Shown here piece after piece: positions 1-8,306 of a stretch of DNA of 64,000 nt. Made by a program: the position numbers and the translations under genes. The DNA comes from Listeria kieliensis (GTDB lineage Bacteria > Bacillota > Bacilli > Lactobacillales > Listeriaceae). A model generated the notes under the pieces. It ran no database searches. It was not told the origin of the DNA and was given only the letters and a program-made list of their open reading frames with translations. The DNA is taken from assembly GCF_003369925.1 (NCBI RefSeq), contig NZ_LARY01000004.1, positions 33,169 to 97,168 of the forward strand, read 5' to 3'. Within the stretch, counting starts at the first letter, position 1. Each line of letters begins with the position of its first letter.

Positions 1-4
1 AAAA

Positions 5-229
5 ATGAATTTAGAACAACCCAGTCAGGAAAATGTGGATTTCATTCTCAAAAAAATCACTGAAAAGTTCAAGATGGTTAATGCCTCGGCTTTTGAAAAT
101 ATGAAGCTTGAACAAGTTCACTATGATTTGTTAGTGGAGCTTTATCAACTCATTTCTCGCAAAAATTCCTTTAGTCCACGAGAAATGCAAATGTTCGCTG
201 AAGAATTAAGTACAATTCGGAAAAACTAA
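5..229 (+). CDS. DUF1128 family small protein (YfkK-like)
   Basis: A 74-residue acidic, all-helical looking protein with no membrane segment or signal peptide. The pattern of an N-terminal EN-x-E/D helix, a central VNA segment and a C-terminal S-P-R-E-M-Q-M-F-A-E-E-L helix resembles the DUF1128/YfkK family of Bacillales, whose function is unknown. The start lies four bases from the window edge, so the ribosome binding site cannot be judged and the gene could start further upstream. It converges with the acetyltransferase gene on the other strand, the stop codons overlapping by four bases, with no terminator hairpin between them. Confidence 0.75.
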   Translation: MNLEQPSQENVDFILKKITEKFKMVNASAFENMKLEQVHYDLLVELYQLISRKNSFSPREMQMFAEELSTIRKN

Positions 230-1026
230 CAATCAAAATAATGCGTGGCAAAATCTATCAAAGCATTCATCTCAAAAATTTTAGAAGGCGCAAGGGCGAT
301 TTGTTTCTCAAAGTTTCCTTGTGTCTTTTCAAATGCCTCGCCAACTTTTAAAAACTGGTCACTATCATAAGCTTTTTCTTCATAACTTTCAAAAATTCGT
401 TTTCCTGCCTTCATTTTAGCTGCAGTTCCTGTCTTTACAGGGATTTTTATAGCGTGTTCTTCTGCTAAATGAAGCGATGTGTTTTTATCGTGATCAACAC
501 CGAATAAAACAATTTTAGCGTTTTCTAGTTGATAGAGTTTTCCAAGCGGAGACTCGTCTCCAAATCCGTGTGAGAGTGAATGATTTTTCACGATCCAGTG
601 CGCATGCTTTCCCCATGCTGTAAATGAATAATAAGGATGATCACTCCGAACGACGTCCTTTAAAGCTCGAAAACTTTCAGCAATGACTCCCATGCCCGAG
701 CTCGGCGTCCGGTCCTTGTCAAAAAGTGGCATATTTTGCCTGATTTCTTCCCACCACTCTTCTGGAACTGGTGGATTCTCCCAAAATTTCGGATCGCTTA
801 ATCCTCCAGTTTGCGCTGGCATAACGAGTGTCCCTTCTCTTGTTAACAGTTCTTGAAGCGCATCAATCACTGCAATCGCTCCACCACAAACCCATCCCGC
901 TTGTGAAAGTGAGGCGTGGAAAATAATAGTATCCCCTTTTTTTATTCCCGCATTTTGAAATTCCTTGATTAAGCGATCCACAGTAAAAGGCACACTTGAA
1001 CGGTGGACCGAAGCTTTTTCACTCAT
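226..1026 (-). CDS. AAC(3)-family N-acetyltransferase
   Basis: Belongs to the aminoglycoside 3-N-acetyltransferase-like fold (YokD/AAC(3) family), which transfers acetyl from acetyl-CoA to an amine. Visible family landmarks are the HASLS segment near the N-terminus, G-T-L-V-M-P, the DRTPSSGMG motif that contacts CoA, RSDHPYYSF, and a C-terminal AEEHA segment carrying the expected His and Glu. The length of about 266 residues is normal. An upstream ATG two codons earlier (1032) is possible, but AAAGGGG is spaced eight bases from the ATG at 1026. Family members in Listeria are chromosomal and not necessarily resistance enzymes, so the substrate is unknown. It lies downstream of map but is separated from it by a terminator. 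Confidence 0.85.
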   Translation of the reverse strand: MSEKASVHRSSVPFTVDRLIKEFQNAGIKKGDTIIFHASLSQAGWVCGGAIAVIDALQELLTREGTLVMPAQTGGLSDPKFWENPPVPEEWWEEIRQNMPLFDKDRTPSSGMGVIAESFRALKDVVRSDHPYYSFTAWGKHAHWIVKNHSLSHGFGDESPLGKLYQLENAKIVLFGVDHDKNTSLHLAEEHAIKIPVKTGTAAKMKAGKRIFESYEEKAYDSDQFLKVGEAFEKTQGNFEKQIALAPSKIFEMNALIDFATHYFDC

Positions 1027-1042
1027 CTTCATTTCCCCTTTA

Positions 1043-1074
1043 AAAAAACTGCAACATCTCTGCCGCAGTTTTTT
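1043..1074 (-). terminator. Rho-independent terminator after map
   Basis: AAAAAACTGC and GCAGTTTTTT form the two arms with a 12-base loop. Read on the minus strand, the hairpin ends in a T run directly after the map stop codon. Confidence 0.7.
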
Positions 1075-1079
1075 GTTTG

Positions 1080-1838
1080 TTATTCATTTTCACCTTGGTA
1101 AGTCAAAATCTCTGGTCCGTTTTTCGTAATCGCGATCGTGTGTTCATACTGTGCAGATAATGAACCATCAACCGTTCTCGCCGTCCAGCCATTATCATCC
1201 ATTTTTGCTTTCCAGCCGCCAATATTTACCATCGGCTCAATCGTGATAACCATGCCTTCTTTGAGTCTCGGTCCTTTTCCAGGCGCACCATAATGTGGTA
1301 CCTCAGGCTTTTCATGAAGAGTTGGCCCAATACCGTGCCCAATAAATTCACGAACTACGCTTAAATTTTCATTTTCTACATAAGTTTGAATGGCATGACC
1401 AATATCGCCAATTCGGTTCCCCACTTGCGCTTGCTCAATTCCAAGATATAACGATTTGCGCGTTACATCCATCAAGTGTTTGACTTCATCAGTGACATCG
1501 CCAACAGCATATGTCCAAGCGGAATCTGCAAGAGCTCCGTGATAGTTAACGACCATATCCACCGTAATAATATCACCATTTTTTAGAGGCGTTTTTCTGG
1601 GGAAGCCATGACAAATTTCATCATTAATACTTGCACAAGTTGCGTATTCATAGCCTTCAAATCCTTTTTGCTCCGGTGTTGCGCCTTTACTACGCAAAAA
1701 TTCATCTGTAAAAACTTCAATATCCCAGCTTGTTACGCCAGGTTTGATCATTTTAGCAATTTCTTTATGAGTTTCAACTAAAATATCGCCGGCTTTCTTC
1801 ATTTCATCAATTTCGCGGCGTGATTTAAGTGTAATCAT
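1080..1838 (-). CDS. map: Type I methionine aminopeptidase
   Basis: Removes the N-terminal Met from new proteins in the cytosol, using a dinuclear metal site. All five metal ligands are visible: D94 and D105 in the VDMVVNYHGALADS stretch, H168 in IGHGIG, E201 in TIEPMVN and E232 in QYEHT; H77 of CHGFP is the usual substrate-contacting His. I chose the ATG at 1838 (252 residues, beginning MITLK) because it aligns with family N-termini. An in-frame ATG four codons upstream (1850) is also possible, since AGGAGAGG directly abuts it, so the start is unsettled by four residues. A -10 element TATAAT sits at 1878-1883, divergent from the flavodoxin promoter. Confidence 0.93.
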   Translation of the reverse strand: MITLKSRREIDEMKKAGDILVETHKEIAKMIKPGVTSWDIEVFTDEFLRSKGATPEQKGFEGYEYATCASINDEICHGFPRKTPLKNGDIITVDMVVNYHGALADSAWTYAVGDVTDEVKHLMDVTRKSLYLGIEQAQVGNRIGDIGHAIQTYVENENLSVVREFIGHGIGPTLHEKPEVPHYGAPGKGPRLKEGMVITIEPMVNIGGWKAKMDDNGWTARTVDGSLSAQYEHTIAITKNGPEILTYQGENE

Positions 1839-1924
1839 TGTCTGCTTCATCCTCTCCTAGAAAATCCACTATCCCTAATTATAACGCGCGATTAAAAGAA
1901 AAGAAAGCAATCGGCAAAAAAAGG

Positions 1925-1952
1925 TTGCACAATTTAACAAGACATTTATAAT
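1925..1952 (+). promoter_or_regulatory. SigA promoter of the flavodoxin gene
   Basis: TTGCAC, a 16-base spacer and a perfect TATAAT. It predicts a leader of about 75 nt before the flavodoxin start. Confidence 0.6.
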
Positions 1953-2034
1953 AGAAGTGTTAGTAAATCCATTTATAAAGTTATCTTTGGGATAGCTTTT
2001 CAAAAAATATTTCAGAAAATGGTGGTATGAGAAA

Positions 2035-2487
2035 ATGGCAAAAGTGATGATTGTTTACGCAAGCATGACGGGAAATACACAAGAAATCGCTGATATTCTT
2101 GGTGAAGAGCTAGAAAAATACGATATTGAAGTTGAAATCGAAGAATGTATTAATGTTGAGCCGGAAGAACTGTTGGATTACGATGGAGCTTTAATTGGTG
2201 GCTATACGTATGATGATGGACAGCTTCCTGATGAATTCGTTGATTTTTATGAAGATATGGCCGATGTTGACTTTTCTGGGAAAGTTTGTGCTTCTTTCGG
2301 TTCTGGCGATACTTTTTATGATGAATTTTGTTTGACGGTTGACCTCGTTGAAACTCGCTTAAAAGAAAAAGGTGCAACGGTTCCTGTCGAAGGTCTTAAG
2401 GTCGACTTAGATCCAGATGAAGAGGATGTAGAGCGCGCTGAGGCGTATGCCAAGAAATACGTCGATGTGTTACTTGGAAACGAATAA
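2035..2487 (+). CDS. Short-chain flavodoxin
   Basis: A 150-residue FMN-binding electron carrier of the cytosol. The phosphate-binding loop SMTGNT is at residues 10-15 straight after the first beta strand, and the aromatic FMN-stacking loops GGYTYDDGQLPDEF and SGDTFYDEFC follow. It is strongly acidic, as expected for a flavodoxin. GGTGG lies nine bases before the ATG. The gene has its own promoter and a strong terminator, so it is probably monocistronic. Likely partners (a ferredoxin/flavodoxin reductase or a pyruvate-type oxidoreductase) are not in the window. Confidence 0.93.
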   Translation: MAKVMIVYASMTGNTQEIADILGEELEKYDIEVEIEECINVEPEELLDYDGALIGGYTYDDGQLPDEFVDFYEDMADVDFSGKVCASFGSGDTFYDEFCLTVDLVETRLKEKGATVPVEGLKVDLDPDEEDVERAEAYAKKYVDVLLGNE

Positions 2488-2516
2488 AAAAGATGCCGAA
2501 TTCGGCATCTTTTTTT
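2486..2516. terminator. Bidirectional terminator
   Basis: AAAAAAGATGCCGAA is followed directly by its exact reverse complement, giving A and T runs on both sides. It serves the flavodoxin gene on the plus strand and the convergent membrane protein gene on the minus strand. Confidence 0.85.
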
Positions 2517-2865
2517 AATGCTGCTTTTTAGGGATAAAAACAAAGAGTGCAAGAATACTGCAGATCGTACAAGTAATCGGGCGCAGGAAAAGGAAGGAAT
2601 CATAAACTGGTTCCATGAAAAAGCCACTGAAAGCTAATAGGGCCCACAAAATGACTGCGCAAACACTTTTTTTGCGACTCTTTTTCCCACATAGATACAA
2701 AATCCCCGCAATAATCATCCCAATCGTAATGATATAACCAAAAATGTCCATTGCCTGTTCAGAAATCGTAAATATATTTATTTGGATGCGGTCAGCGATC
2801 TGTATTTGATTAACTAATCCAATAACTGCCATAACAAAAGACAACATACTGATAAAAATCCTCAT
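2515..2865 (-). CDS. Small membrane protein of unknown function
   Basis: A protein of about 116 residues with three or four predicted hydrophobic segments (around residues 2-18, 37-58, 67-86 and 95-112) separated by short basic loops such as GKKSRKKS. I do not recognise a family. The open frame extends upstream to a TTG at 2877, but there the AGGG sits one base from the start; the ATG at 2865 has GGA at a better distance. It shares a terminator with the flavodoxin gene and has no clear operon partner. Confidence 0.6.
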   Translation of the reverse strand: MRIFISMLSFVMAVIGLVNQIQIADRIQINIFTISEQAMDIFGYIITIGMIIAGILYLCGKKSRKKSVCAVILWALLAFSGFFMEPVYDSFLFLRPITCTICSILALFVFIPKKQH

Positions 2866-3036
2866 TAATAAATCCAATCCCTTTTTCTTTTTATTATAGC
2901 AAAAAACTGTTTACTGAAAACCACTTTGCCGAAAAATTCACAAATTTGTCGTAAATTCACTCCTCTTTTCTGCCAAAATGCATAAAAAACCACAAATATC
3001 AGAAAATTAGTTTTATTTAAAAGGTTCCAAATCCCG

Positions 3037-3065
3037 TTGCTTTCCGCTTCATTTTGCGCTACTAT
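3037..3065 (+). promoter_or_regulatory. Putative SigA promoter of the aminopeptidase gene
   Basis: TTGCTT, a 17-base spacer and TACTAT, ending about 32 bases before the start codon. Confidence 0.4.
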
Positions 3066-3097
3066 AAATCTATGACATTTAAGAGAGGTGTGAAATA

Positions 3098-4330
3098 ATG
3101 ACAACTTTTAATGAAAAATTAGACAAATATGCAGAGCTGATCGTCAAAACTGGGGTCAATGTCCAGCCCGAGCAAAAAGTGGTAATCAATGCGAGCATTG
3201 ATTCAGCCCCGCTCGTTCGCTTAATCGCTAAACATGCGTTTCTTGTAAAAGCGAAAGATGTTATCGTAAACTGGACGGACGAAGGCGTCACCCTTGAACG
3301 CTATAAAGGTGCCCCACTTTCTGTTTTTGAGGAAGCGCCCGAACATCGCGTAAAAGAACGGACCGAGCTCGCTAAAGAAGGAGCTTGTTTTATTTCCATC
3401 GTCTCAGAAGATCCTGACCTATTAAAAGGTGTCGATGGGCAAAAAATCGCTGCTGGGCAAAAAGCTATGGGCGCAGCGCTTAAAGAATTTCGTGAGCTAA
3501 CAATGTCCAATGCCATTAGCTGGACAGTTGTTGCGGCAGCTTCCGCCGGCTGGGCTGGGAAAGTTTTCCCTGAACTACCAGAAGCTGAACAAGTTCCAAA
3601 ATTGTGGGAAACTATTTTTGAAACGACACGTATCAACACAGCTGACCCAATCCAAACTTGGAAAAAACACGACGAAACACTTTATGCGAAAGCAAAAGAT
3701 TTAAATGAAAAACAATTTAAAACGCTTCACTATACAGCCCCTGGAACGGATCTTTATATCGGACTTCCAAAAGATCATGTTTGGGTTGGCGCGGGTAGTT
3801 ACAATGAAAAAGGGCACGAATTCATGGCGAATATGCCAACAGAAGAAGTTTTCTGCTGTGCTGAAAAAACAAGTGTAAGTGGCTATGTTTCGAGCACAAA
3901 ACCGCTTAGCTATGCAGGAAATATCATTGATAACTTCAAACTTACTTTTAAAGATGGAAAAATAATCAAAGTAGAAGCTGAAAAAGGACAAGAAATCCTT
4001 GAAGATCTAGTTTCAACAGACGAAGGTTCTCACTATTTAGGTGAAGTGGCGCTCGTTCCAGATCCTTCACCGATTTCACAAAGCGGCATTCTTTTTTACA
4101 ATACACTGTTTGATGAAAATGCTTCGAATCACTTGGCAATTGGAAGTGCTTATGCTTTCAATATTAAAGGTGGCGAAAACATGACTCGCGCGGAACTAGA
4201 TGACCGTGGTGTCAATACAAGTCTTGTTCACGTCGACTTTATGATTGGTTCAAATAAAATGGATATTGATGGTGTGACAGAAAGCGGCGAAACTTTACCT
4301 GTCTTCCGAAACGGAGACTGGGCTTTCTAA
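3098..4330 (+). CDS. M29 family metallo-aminopeptidase (AmpS/PepS)
   Basis: A 410-residue cytosolic aminopeptidase of peptidase family M29, which releases N-terminal residues from peptides using two metal ions. The expected ligand positions are visible in the C-terminal half: Glu in the MPTEEVF region, Glu in YLGEVALV, His in NHLAIG, and His and Asp in LVHVDFMIG. Length is normal for AmpS. GAGAGGTG lies seven bases before the ATG. The MFS gene follows after 91 bases without an evident terminator, so the two may be cotranscribed. Confidence 0.9.
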   Translation: MTTFNEKLDKYAELIVKTGVNVQPEQKVVINASIDSAPLVRLIAKHAFLVKAKDVIVNWTDEGVTLERYKGAPLSVFEEAPEHRVKERTELAKEGACFISIVSEDPDLLKGVDGQKIAAGQKAMGAALKEFRELTMSNAISWTVVAAASAGWAGKVFPELPEAEQVPKLWETIFETTRINTADPIQTWKKHDETLYAKAKDLNEKQFKTLHYTAPGTDLYIGLPKDHVWVGAGSYNEKGHEFMANMPTEEVFCCAEKTSVSGYVSSTKPLSYAGNIIDNFKLTFKDGKIIKVEAEKGQEILEDLVSTDEGSHYLGEVALVPDPSPISQSGILFYNTLFDENASNHLAIGSAYAFNIKGGENMTRAELDDRGVNTSLVHVDFMIGSNKMDIDGVTESGETLPVFRNGDWAF

Positions 4331-4421
4331 TTCCTTTTTTCATTGAACACATATGCCGTGCATTTCGTTACATTTTCTTCTCTAGAGAAAACGGAAACCT
4401 AACACGGAAGAAGGTATATGC

Positions 4422-5690
4422 ATGAAATTTAGAGATTGGGACGTCAATTTAAAAGTGCGTCTATTTGGGGAAGCGCTGCTCGATATTTCTTTCTGGACAG
4501 TCTTTCCCTTCCTGACGCTATATTTTTCTGATTCAATTGGACGCGCATTAACGAGTATTCTACTTATTTTTTCACAAATTTTAGCAGTGATCACGGCGCT
4601 TTTTGGAGGCTATTTTGCAGATACGTATGGCAGGAAACGAATGATGAGTATTTCGGTAATTGGTGAGGGCATTGGTTTTTTGATTTTTGCTCTCGGTGCC
4701 ACATCTTTCATGCACTCCCCTTACCTGTCTTTTGCGGGATTCACACTGGCGAGTGTTTTCATGTCATTTTACCAACCAGCCAGTCAAGCGATGATCGCCG
4801 ATGTAGTGGATCCAAGACATCGTAGTCACGTTTATTCCATTTTCTATATGATGGTCAACGTAGCTGTTGTTGTTGGACCTATTCTTGGTTCGATTGTCTT
4901 TCACGACTTTACGGTTGAAACATTACTCGCAATTGCCTTTTTCGACCTTGTCTTGCTGTTTTTACTACAAAGATTCGGGCACGAAACGGCTCCGCTTGCA
5001 CTAAACCCAGAATTGCGAAAAGCGCAAGGCAGTAAGTCGCTTGCCACTGTTATCATGGAACAAATAAAAAATTACACGCTGATTTTTAAAGATAAGATTT
5101 TCTTTCTTTACATTTTAGCAGGCATTATTATTTCTCAAGCGACAATGCAACTTGACTTGCTGTTCCCACTTTTTATCAAAGAAGAAATTGGCAATTCTAC
5201 ACTATTTGGGATTTCGCTAACCGGGGAGCAACTTTTCGGACTTGTTGTGTCGATCAACGGCTTTTTCGTAGCTGCACTCACTGTTTTCGTAACTCGCATC
5301 ATGAGTCGTTACCGGGAAAAATTTGTATTTATGAATTCTTCCTTTTTGTTTGGGATCGGGCTCTTCTTATTCGCAGCTGTTGCGACACCATACGGAGCCA
5401 TTGCCGCAATCATCATCTACAGTTTTGCTGAACTTATGACAGTCGGCATCCAACAAAACTTTGTTTCAAAATTAGCACCAGAAGATAAACGAGCGATGTA
5501 TTTTTCCGCAGCTGGTTTGCGTTATAATCTTGGAAAAGTGATCGCACCACTTGCCATTACACTATCAGCCGTAATCGGTTATTTTTTCACTTTCTCGATT
5601 ATTGCAATCCTCGCATTTTTAAGTGGAATCATTTATTATGTTATGTACGTCAAATATGAAAACAGTTCACGATCTGAGCACTCTATCTGA
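4422..5690 (+). CDS. MFS drug/metabolite transporter
   Basis: A 422-residue major facilitator with about 12 predicted transmembrane segments. The MFS motif A between helices 2 and 3 reads GYFADTYGRKRMM near residue 65, and a proline/glycine-rich segment VVVGPILGS near residue 150 resembles motif C of drug:H+ antiporters. AAGAAGG stands before the ATG. The substrate cannot be inferred. The gene ends inside its own terminator hairpin. Confidence 0.85.
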   Translation: MKFRDWDVNLKVRLFGEALLDISFWTVFPFLTLYFSDSIGRALTSILLIFSQILAVITALFGGYFADTYGRKRMMSISVIGEGIGFLIFALGATSFMHSPYLSFAGFTLASVFMSFYQPASQAMIADVVDPRHRSHVYSIFYMMVNVAVVVGPILGSIVFHDFTVETLLAIAFFDLVLLFLLQRFGHETAPLALNPELRKAQGSKSLATVIMEQIKNYTLIFKDKIFFLYILAGIIISQATMQLDLLFPLFIKEEIGNSTLFGISLTGEQLFGLVVSINGFFVAALTVFVTRIMSRYREKFVFMNSSFLFGIGLFLFAAVATPYGAIAAIIIYSFAELMTVGIQQNFVSKLAPEDKRAMYFSAAGLRYNLGKVIAPLAITLSAVIGYFFTFSIIAILAFLSGIIYYVMYVKYENSSRSEHSI

Positions 5691-5703
5691 GTGCTCATTT
5701 TTC
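5676..5703 (+). terminator. Terminator after the MFS gene
   Basis: GAGCACT and AGTGCTC arms with a 7-base loop containing the MFS stop codon region, followed by ATTTTT. Confidence 0.7.
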
Positions 5704-5720
5704 ATTTAGTTAACAAATTC

Positions 5721-5749
5721 TTGTCATTTCTGTGATTTTCGTTTAAATT
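5721..5749 (+). promoter_or_regulatory. SigA promoter of the mreB-like gene
   Basis: TTGTCA, a 17-base spacer and TAAATT. It gives a leader of about 70 nt. Confidence 0.45.
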
Positions 5750-5825
5750 AGACAAAGCAGGGAAAAAATAACAGACGTATTTTGTAACTGTAAAAATAAG
5801 TGTAAAAATAGAAAGTGGTGTTGAA

Positions 5826-6821
5826 ATGTTTGGAACTACTACAATCGGTATTGACTTAGGAACAGCCAATATCTTAGTTTACAACCAAGAAAAGGGAATT
5901 ATCTTAGATGAACCATCCGTTGTGGCGGTTGATACAAACACGAACGATGTCCTCGCTTTTGGACATGAAGCAAAAGAAATGATGGGAAAAACGCCTGCGA
6001 ACATTGCAATCATTCGCCCAATGCGTGAAGGCGTAATCGCCGATTTTGACGTAACGAGCGGTTTACTTCAACAAATCATGAAGCGAATCAATGCTTCTGA
6101 AGGAAGTTTTCGCAAGCCAAACGTCGTGGTCTCAACACCAAGTGGAGCTACTTCTGTAGAACGCCGTGCAATTAGTGATGCCGTACAAGCGGTTGGAGCA
6201 AAATCTGTAGTTTTAATGGAAGAACCGGTGGCAGCTGCAATCGGCGCAGACCTTCCTGTTTCTGAGCCAGTCGCCAATACGGTTGTTGATATCGGAGGCG
6301 GAACAACAGAAATTGCGATTATTTCTTATGGTGGTGTTGTTTCAAGTACATCCATCAGAACTGGTGGCGACCATATTGATGAAGAAATCATTAACTATAT
6401 TCGTAAAGAATATAACTTATTAATTGGTGAAGCAACCTCTGAGCGCGTGAAAAAGGAACTCGCTTATGCACCCGTCCCGCATGCAGAACTTAAAACAGAA
6501 ATCCGTGGACGCGACCTTGTAACTGGACTTCCAGAAACAGTCACGATCTCTTCCAATGAAATTCAAAGTGCGATTGAAGAATTGCTTGAACGAGTTCTCG
6601 AAGCGATTCGGCTTACACTTGAAAAATGTCCCGCAGAACTAAGCGGTGATATCGTCGATCGCGGCATCGTACTAACTGGTGGCGGAGCACTTATTCAAGG
6701 ATTCAAAGAATGGTTAGTTGAACGGATTGATGTCCCCGTACATATGGCGCCGGAACCACTTAAATCCGTAGCAATTGGAACTGGCAAATCACTCGACTAC
6801 GTAAAAATGATTTCTAAATAG
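5826..6821 (+). CDS. mreBH: MreB-family bacterial actin (MreBH/Mbl-like)
   Basis: A 331-residue actin-like ATPase that would form membrane-associated filaments guiding lateral cell-wall synthesis. Actin-superfamily nucleotide motifs are present: phosphate-1 IGIDLGTAN at residues 7-15, phosphate-2 [12 protein letters not shown] near residue 155-165, and the adenosine motif [12 protein letters not shown] near residue 280. The two N-terminal hydrophobic residues after Met (M-F-G) are typical of MreB membrane anchoring. Listeria carry mreB in mreBCD and mbl elsewhere. This solitary copy, with no mreC or mreD next to it, fits the third paralogue; the MreBH assignment is from context, not from a diagnostic residue. 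Confidence 0.85.
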   Translation: MFGTTTIGIDLGTANILVYNQEKGIILDEPSVVAVDTNTNDVLAFGHEAKEMMGKTPANIAIIRPMREGVIADFDVTSGLLQQIMKRINASEGSFRKPNVVVSTPSGATSVERRAISDAVQAVGAKSVVLMEEPVAAAIGADLPVSEPVANTVVDIGGGTTEIAIISYGGVVSSTSIRTGGDHIDEEIINYIRKEYNLLIGEATSERVKKELAYAPVPHAELKTEIRGRDLVTGLPETVTISSNEIQSAIEELLERVLEAIRLTLEKCPAELSGDIVDRGIVLTGGGALIQGFKEWLVERIDVPVHMAPEPLKSVAIGTGKSLDYVKMISK

Positions 6822-6826
6822 TAAAC

Positions 6827-6858
6827 AGACCGCTAACGTTGATTTAGCGGTCTTTTAT
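6827..6858 (+). terminator. Terminator after the mreB-like gene
   Basis: AGACCGCTAA and TTAGCGGTCT form a 10-bp perfect stem with a 7-base loop, then TTTTATTT. Confidence 0.85.
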
Positions 6859-6887
6859 TTGAAAAAAACGGGGAATTTTGCTAGAAT
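6859..6887 (+). promoter_or_regulatory. Promoter of tRNA-Arg
   Basis: TTGAAA, a 17-base spacer and TAGAAT preceded by an extended -10 TG. Transcription would start about 37 bases before the tRNA. Confidence 0.6.
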
Positions 6888-6930
6888 AAGGACGTTGGGC
6901 TTCTTTTTACCTAAAGCGTTCATTCATTTT

Positions 6931-7002
6931 GTCCCCTTAGTAAAATGGATATTACAAGACCCTCCTAAGGTTTAGTTGTAGGTTCGATTCCTACAGGGGA
7001 CG
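6931..7002 (+). tRNA. tRNA-Arg(CCT)
   Basis: Complete cloverleaf: acceptor GTCCCCT/AGGGGAC (6931-6937 with 6995-7001), D stem GTAA/TTAC with GG in the loop, anticodon stem AGACC/GGTTT with one G-T pair, loop CTCCTAA with anticodon CCT at 6964-6966, T stem GTAGG/CCTAC with loop TTCGATT, and discriminator G. CCA is not encoded. It reads AGG codons. It has its own promoter and a downstream terminator, and it stands at the left edge of a stretch that looks accessory (DUF1697 and ars genes). Confidence 0.93.
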
Positions 7003-7025
7003 TTTATTTTATTATATGGCGTGAG

Positions 7026-7058
7026 AACGAGTTTCGATTTTCATCGAGCTCGTTTTTT
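7026..7058 (+). terminator. Terminator after tRNA-Arg
   Basis: AACGAG and CTCGTT arms enclose a second CGAT/ATCG pairing, followed by a T run. Confidence 0.65.
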
Positions 7059-7098
7059 GTTTGACTGAGTAGAGACTTCTGACTTTATAAAAGTATAC

Positions 7099-7134
7099 AA
7101 AAAACAACCAATACCTCGCTATTGGTTGTTTTTA
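7099..7134 (-). terminator. Terminator after the DUF1697 gene
   Basis: AAAAACAACCAATA and its complement TATTGGTTGTTTTTA, with a short loop. Read on the minus strand it ends in a T run. Confidence 0.75.
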
Positions 7135-7174
7135 TTCGCCTACATTTTGGAGTCCTCAAGACAGGTTTTTCTCA

Positions 7175-7714
7175 TCACATTTCCGCTATTTTTCTAGCCG
7201 TATTCGCTGTACGAATAGTGATCTTACTACTTACATTCGAGTTCGCAGTTTTTGACCACCAGTTTGTTTTCTGATAGTCTTTTCGACTGAATGACCAGAA
7301 AACAGCATTTTTATAAGGCTGTATTTTCTCAAGCTCAACTTTAGGACTTCCCATTTTATCGTAAAATTCCTCATAAACTAAAGGAAACAAGAGAAAGATC
7401 AAATTGTCATAGATGGCTTTATCCGCATTTCCCCACCAATCAGGCGCATTGTCTATGATTTCCTTTAGTTCTTCTTGTAAAAGGACATGAATAGGTAATT
7501 CTAAGTTAAATTTATTTTTAATCATTGATTTTATATTTTTAGTAAGTAGTAGTGTGTCTTCAAGTCTACTGGAAAAAATCACATTTCCACTATTTAGATA
7601 CGTCGCAACCTCTACAAAGTCAAGTTCTTCAAATCCTGTTTTTAATTCCGTCATCACTATCTTATTCTTGCCACTTACATTGATTCCTCGCAGCAAAGCG
7701 ATGTACCTTTTCAC
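7175..7714 (-). CDS. DUF1697 domain protein
   Basis: A 179-residue protein matching the DUF1697 family by its N-terminal YIALLRGINVSGKNKIVM segment and the following TYLNSGNVIF motif; the family is of unknown function. It is more AT-rich than its neighbours. The frame is open upstream to a TTG at 7735, but an excellent AAGGAGG site lies inside that extension, eight bases before the GTG at 7714, so GTG is the better start. It is separately transcribed and lies between tRNA-Arg and the ars operon, and may be part of an acquired segment. Confidence 0.8.
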   Translation of the reverse strand: MKRYIALLRGINVSGKNKIVMTELKTGFEELDFVEVATYLNSGNVIFSSRLEDTLLLTKNIKSMIKNKFNLELPIHVLLQEELKEIIDNAPDWWGNADKAIYDNLIFLLFPLVYEEFYDKMGSPKVELEKIQPYKNAVFWSFSRKDYQKTNWWSKTANSNVSSKITIRTANTARKIAEM

Positions 7715-7819
7715 ACGATTCTCCTCCTTTGTCAATCGATCTTAAGCCAAAACGAATTTCTTGCACTTGTTCTATGTTCCACTTGCGGGATATTGTAAAA
7801 TTAAAAACAACTCTATTCT

Positions 7820-7828
7820 ATTATACCA
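7820..7828 (-). promoter_or_regulatory. Extended -10 promoter of the DUF1697 gene
   Basis: TGGTATAAT on the minus strand, an extended -10 with no good -35. It implies a leader of roughly 100 nt, in which I see no known riboswitch. Confidence 0.4.
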
Positions 7829-7863
7829 AAAAACGCGAAAGCTTTTTGAAGCACTTGGTAGAA

Positions 7864-7898
7864 AAAAATCCTAAGGTTAGAAGTTAACCTTAGGATTT
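7864..7898 (-). terminator. Terminator of the ars operon
   Basis: AAATCCTAAGGTTAA and its partner in 7864-7879 form a stem of about 14 bp that includes the arsC stop codon and ends in TTTTTTT on the minus strand. Confidence 0.85.
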
Positions 7899-8306
7899 CT
7901 CATAATCAATCTCACCCATTTCGATTCGTCTTTTTAAATCTAAAACTTTTTTCTCAATGGTTTTTGCAGTCCCTTCGAACTCTATTTGACTCTTACCCGT
8001 AGGATCGTCAAGTCCCCAGTCCTCGCGATGACTACATTTGATTTGCGGACATTCCACATTACACCCCATTGTAATCACGATATCTACTTCTGGAATGGCT
8101 TCTAATGTTTTTGAACTTTGACAAGACATATCAAATTGATATAGGTTATAAATCGTTTGTACGGCATCTTGGTTGATTTTAGGGACACTTTCGGTTCCTG
8201 CAGAAAAGCTTTCAAAAGTCTCACTTGCTAACAATTTCCCGAGTGCTTCTGCCATTTGACTGCGGCACGAGTTGTGCACACAAATAAATCCAACTTTAGG
8301 CTTCAC
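7890..8306 (-). CDS. arsC: Arsenate reductase, low-molecular-weight phosphatase type
   Basis: Reduces arsenate to arsenite in the cytosol, normally recycled by thioredoxin. The phosphatase P-loop CVHNSCR spans C9-R15; the redox cysteines C82 and C86 lie in GCNVECP, with a further C91; the general acid Asp lies in DDPTG near residue 101. The GTG start has AAGGAGG six bases upstream and overlaps the acr3 gene by 11 bases, showing translational coupling. It is last in arsR-acr3-arsC, and its product feeds the Acr3 pump. The closely spaced C82-x3-C86 pair differs from the x6 spacing I recall for plasmid pI258 ArsC and is seen in other Gram-positive members. Confidence 0.93.
   Translation of the reverse strand: MKPKVGFICVHNSCRSQMAEALGKLLASETFESFSAGTESVPKINQDAVQTIYNLYQFDMSCQSSKTLEAIPEVDIVITMGCNVECPQIKCSHREDWGLDDPTGKSQIEFEGTAKTIEKKVLDLKRRIEMGEIDYEKS

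Noticed and set aside
6931..7002. GGGGAC-type end resembling tmRNA
   Set aside because: A full cloverleaf with anticodon CCT fits all 72 bases, so it is a tRNA, not ssrA.
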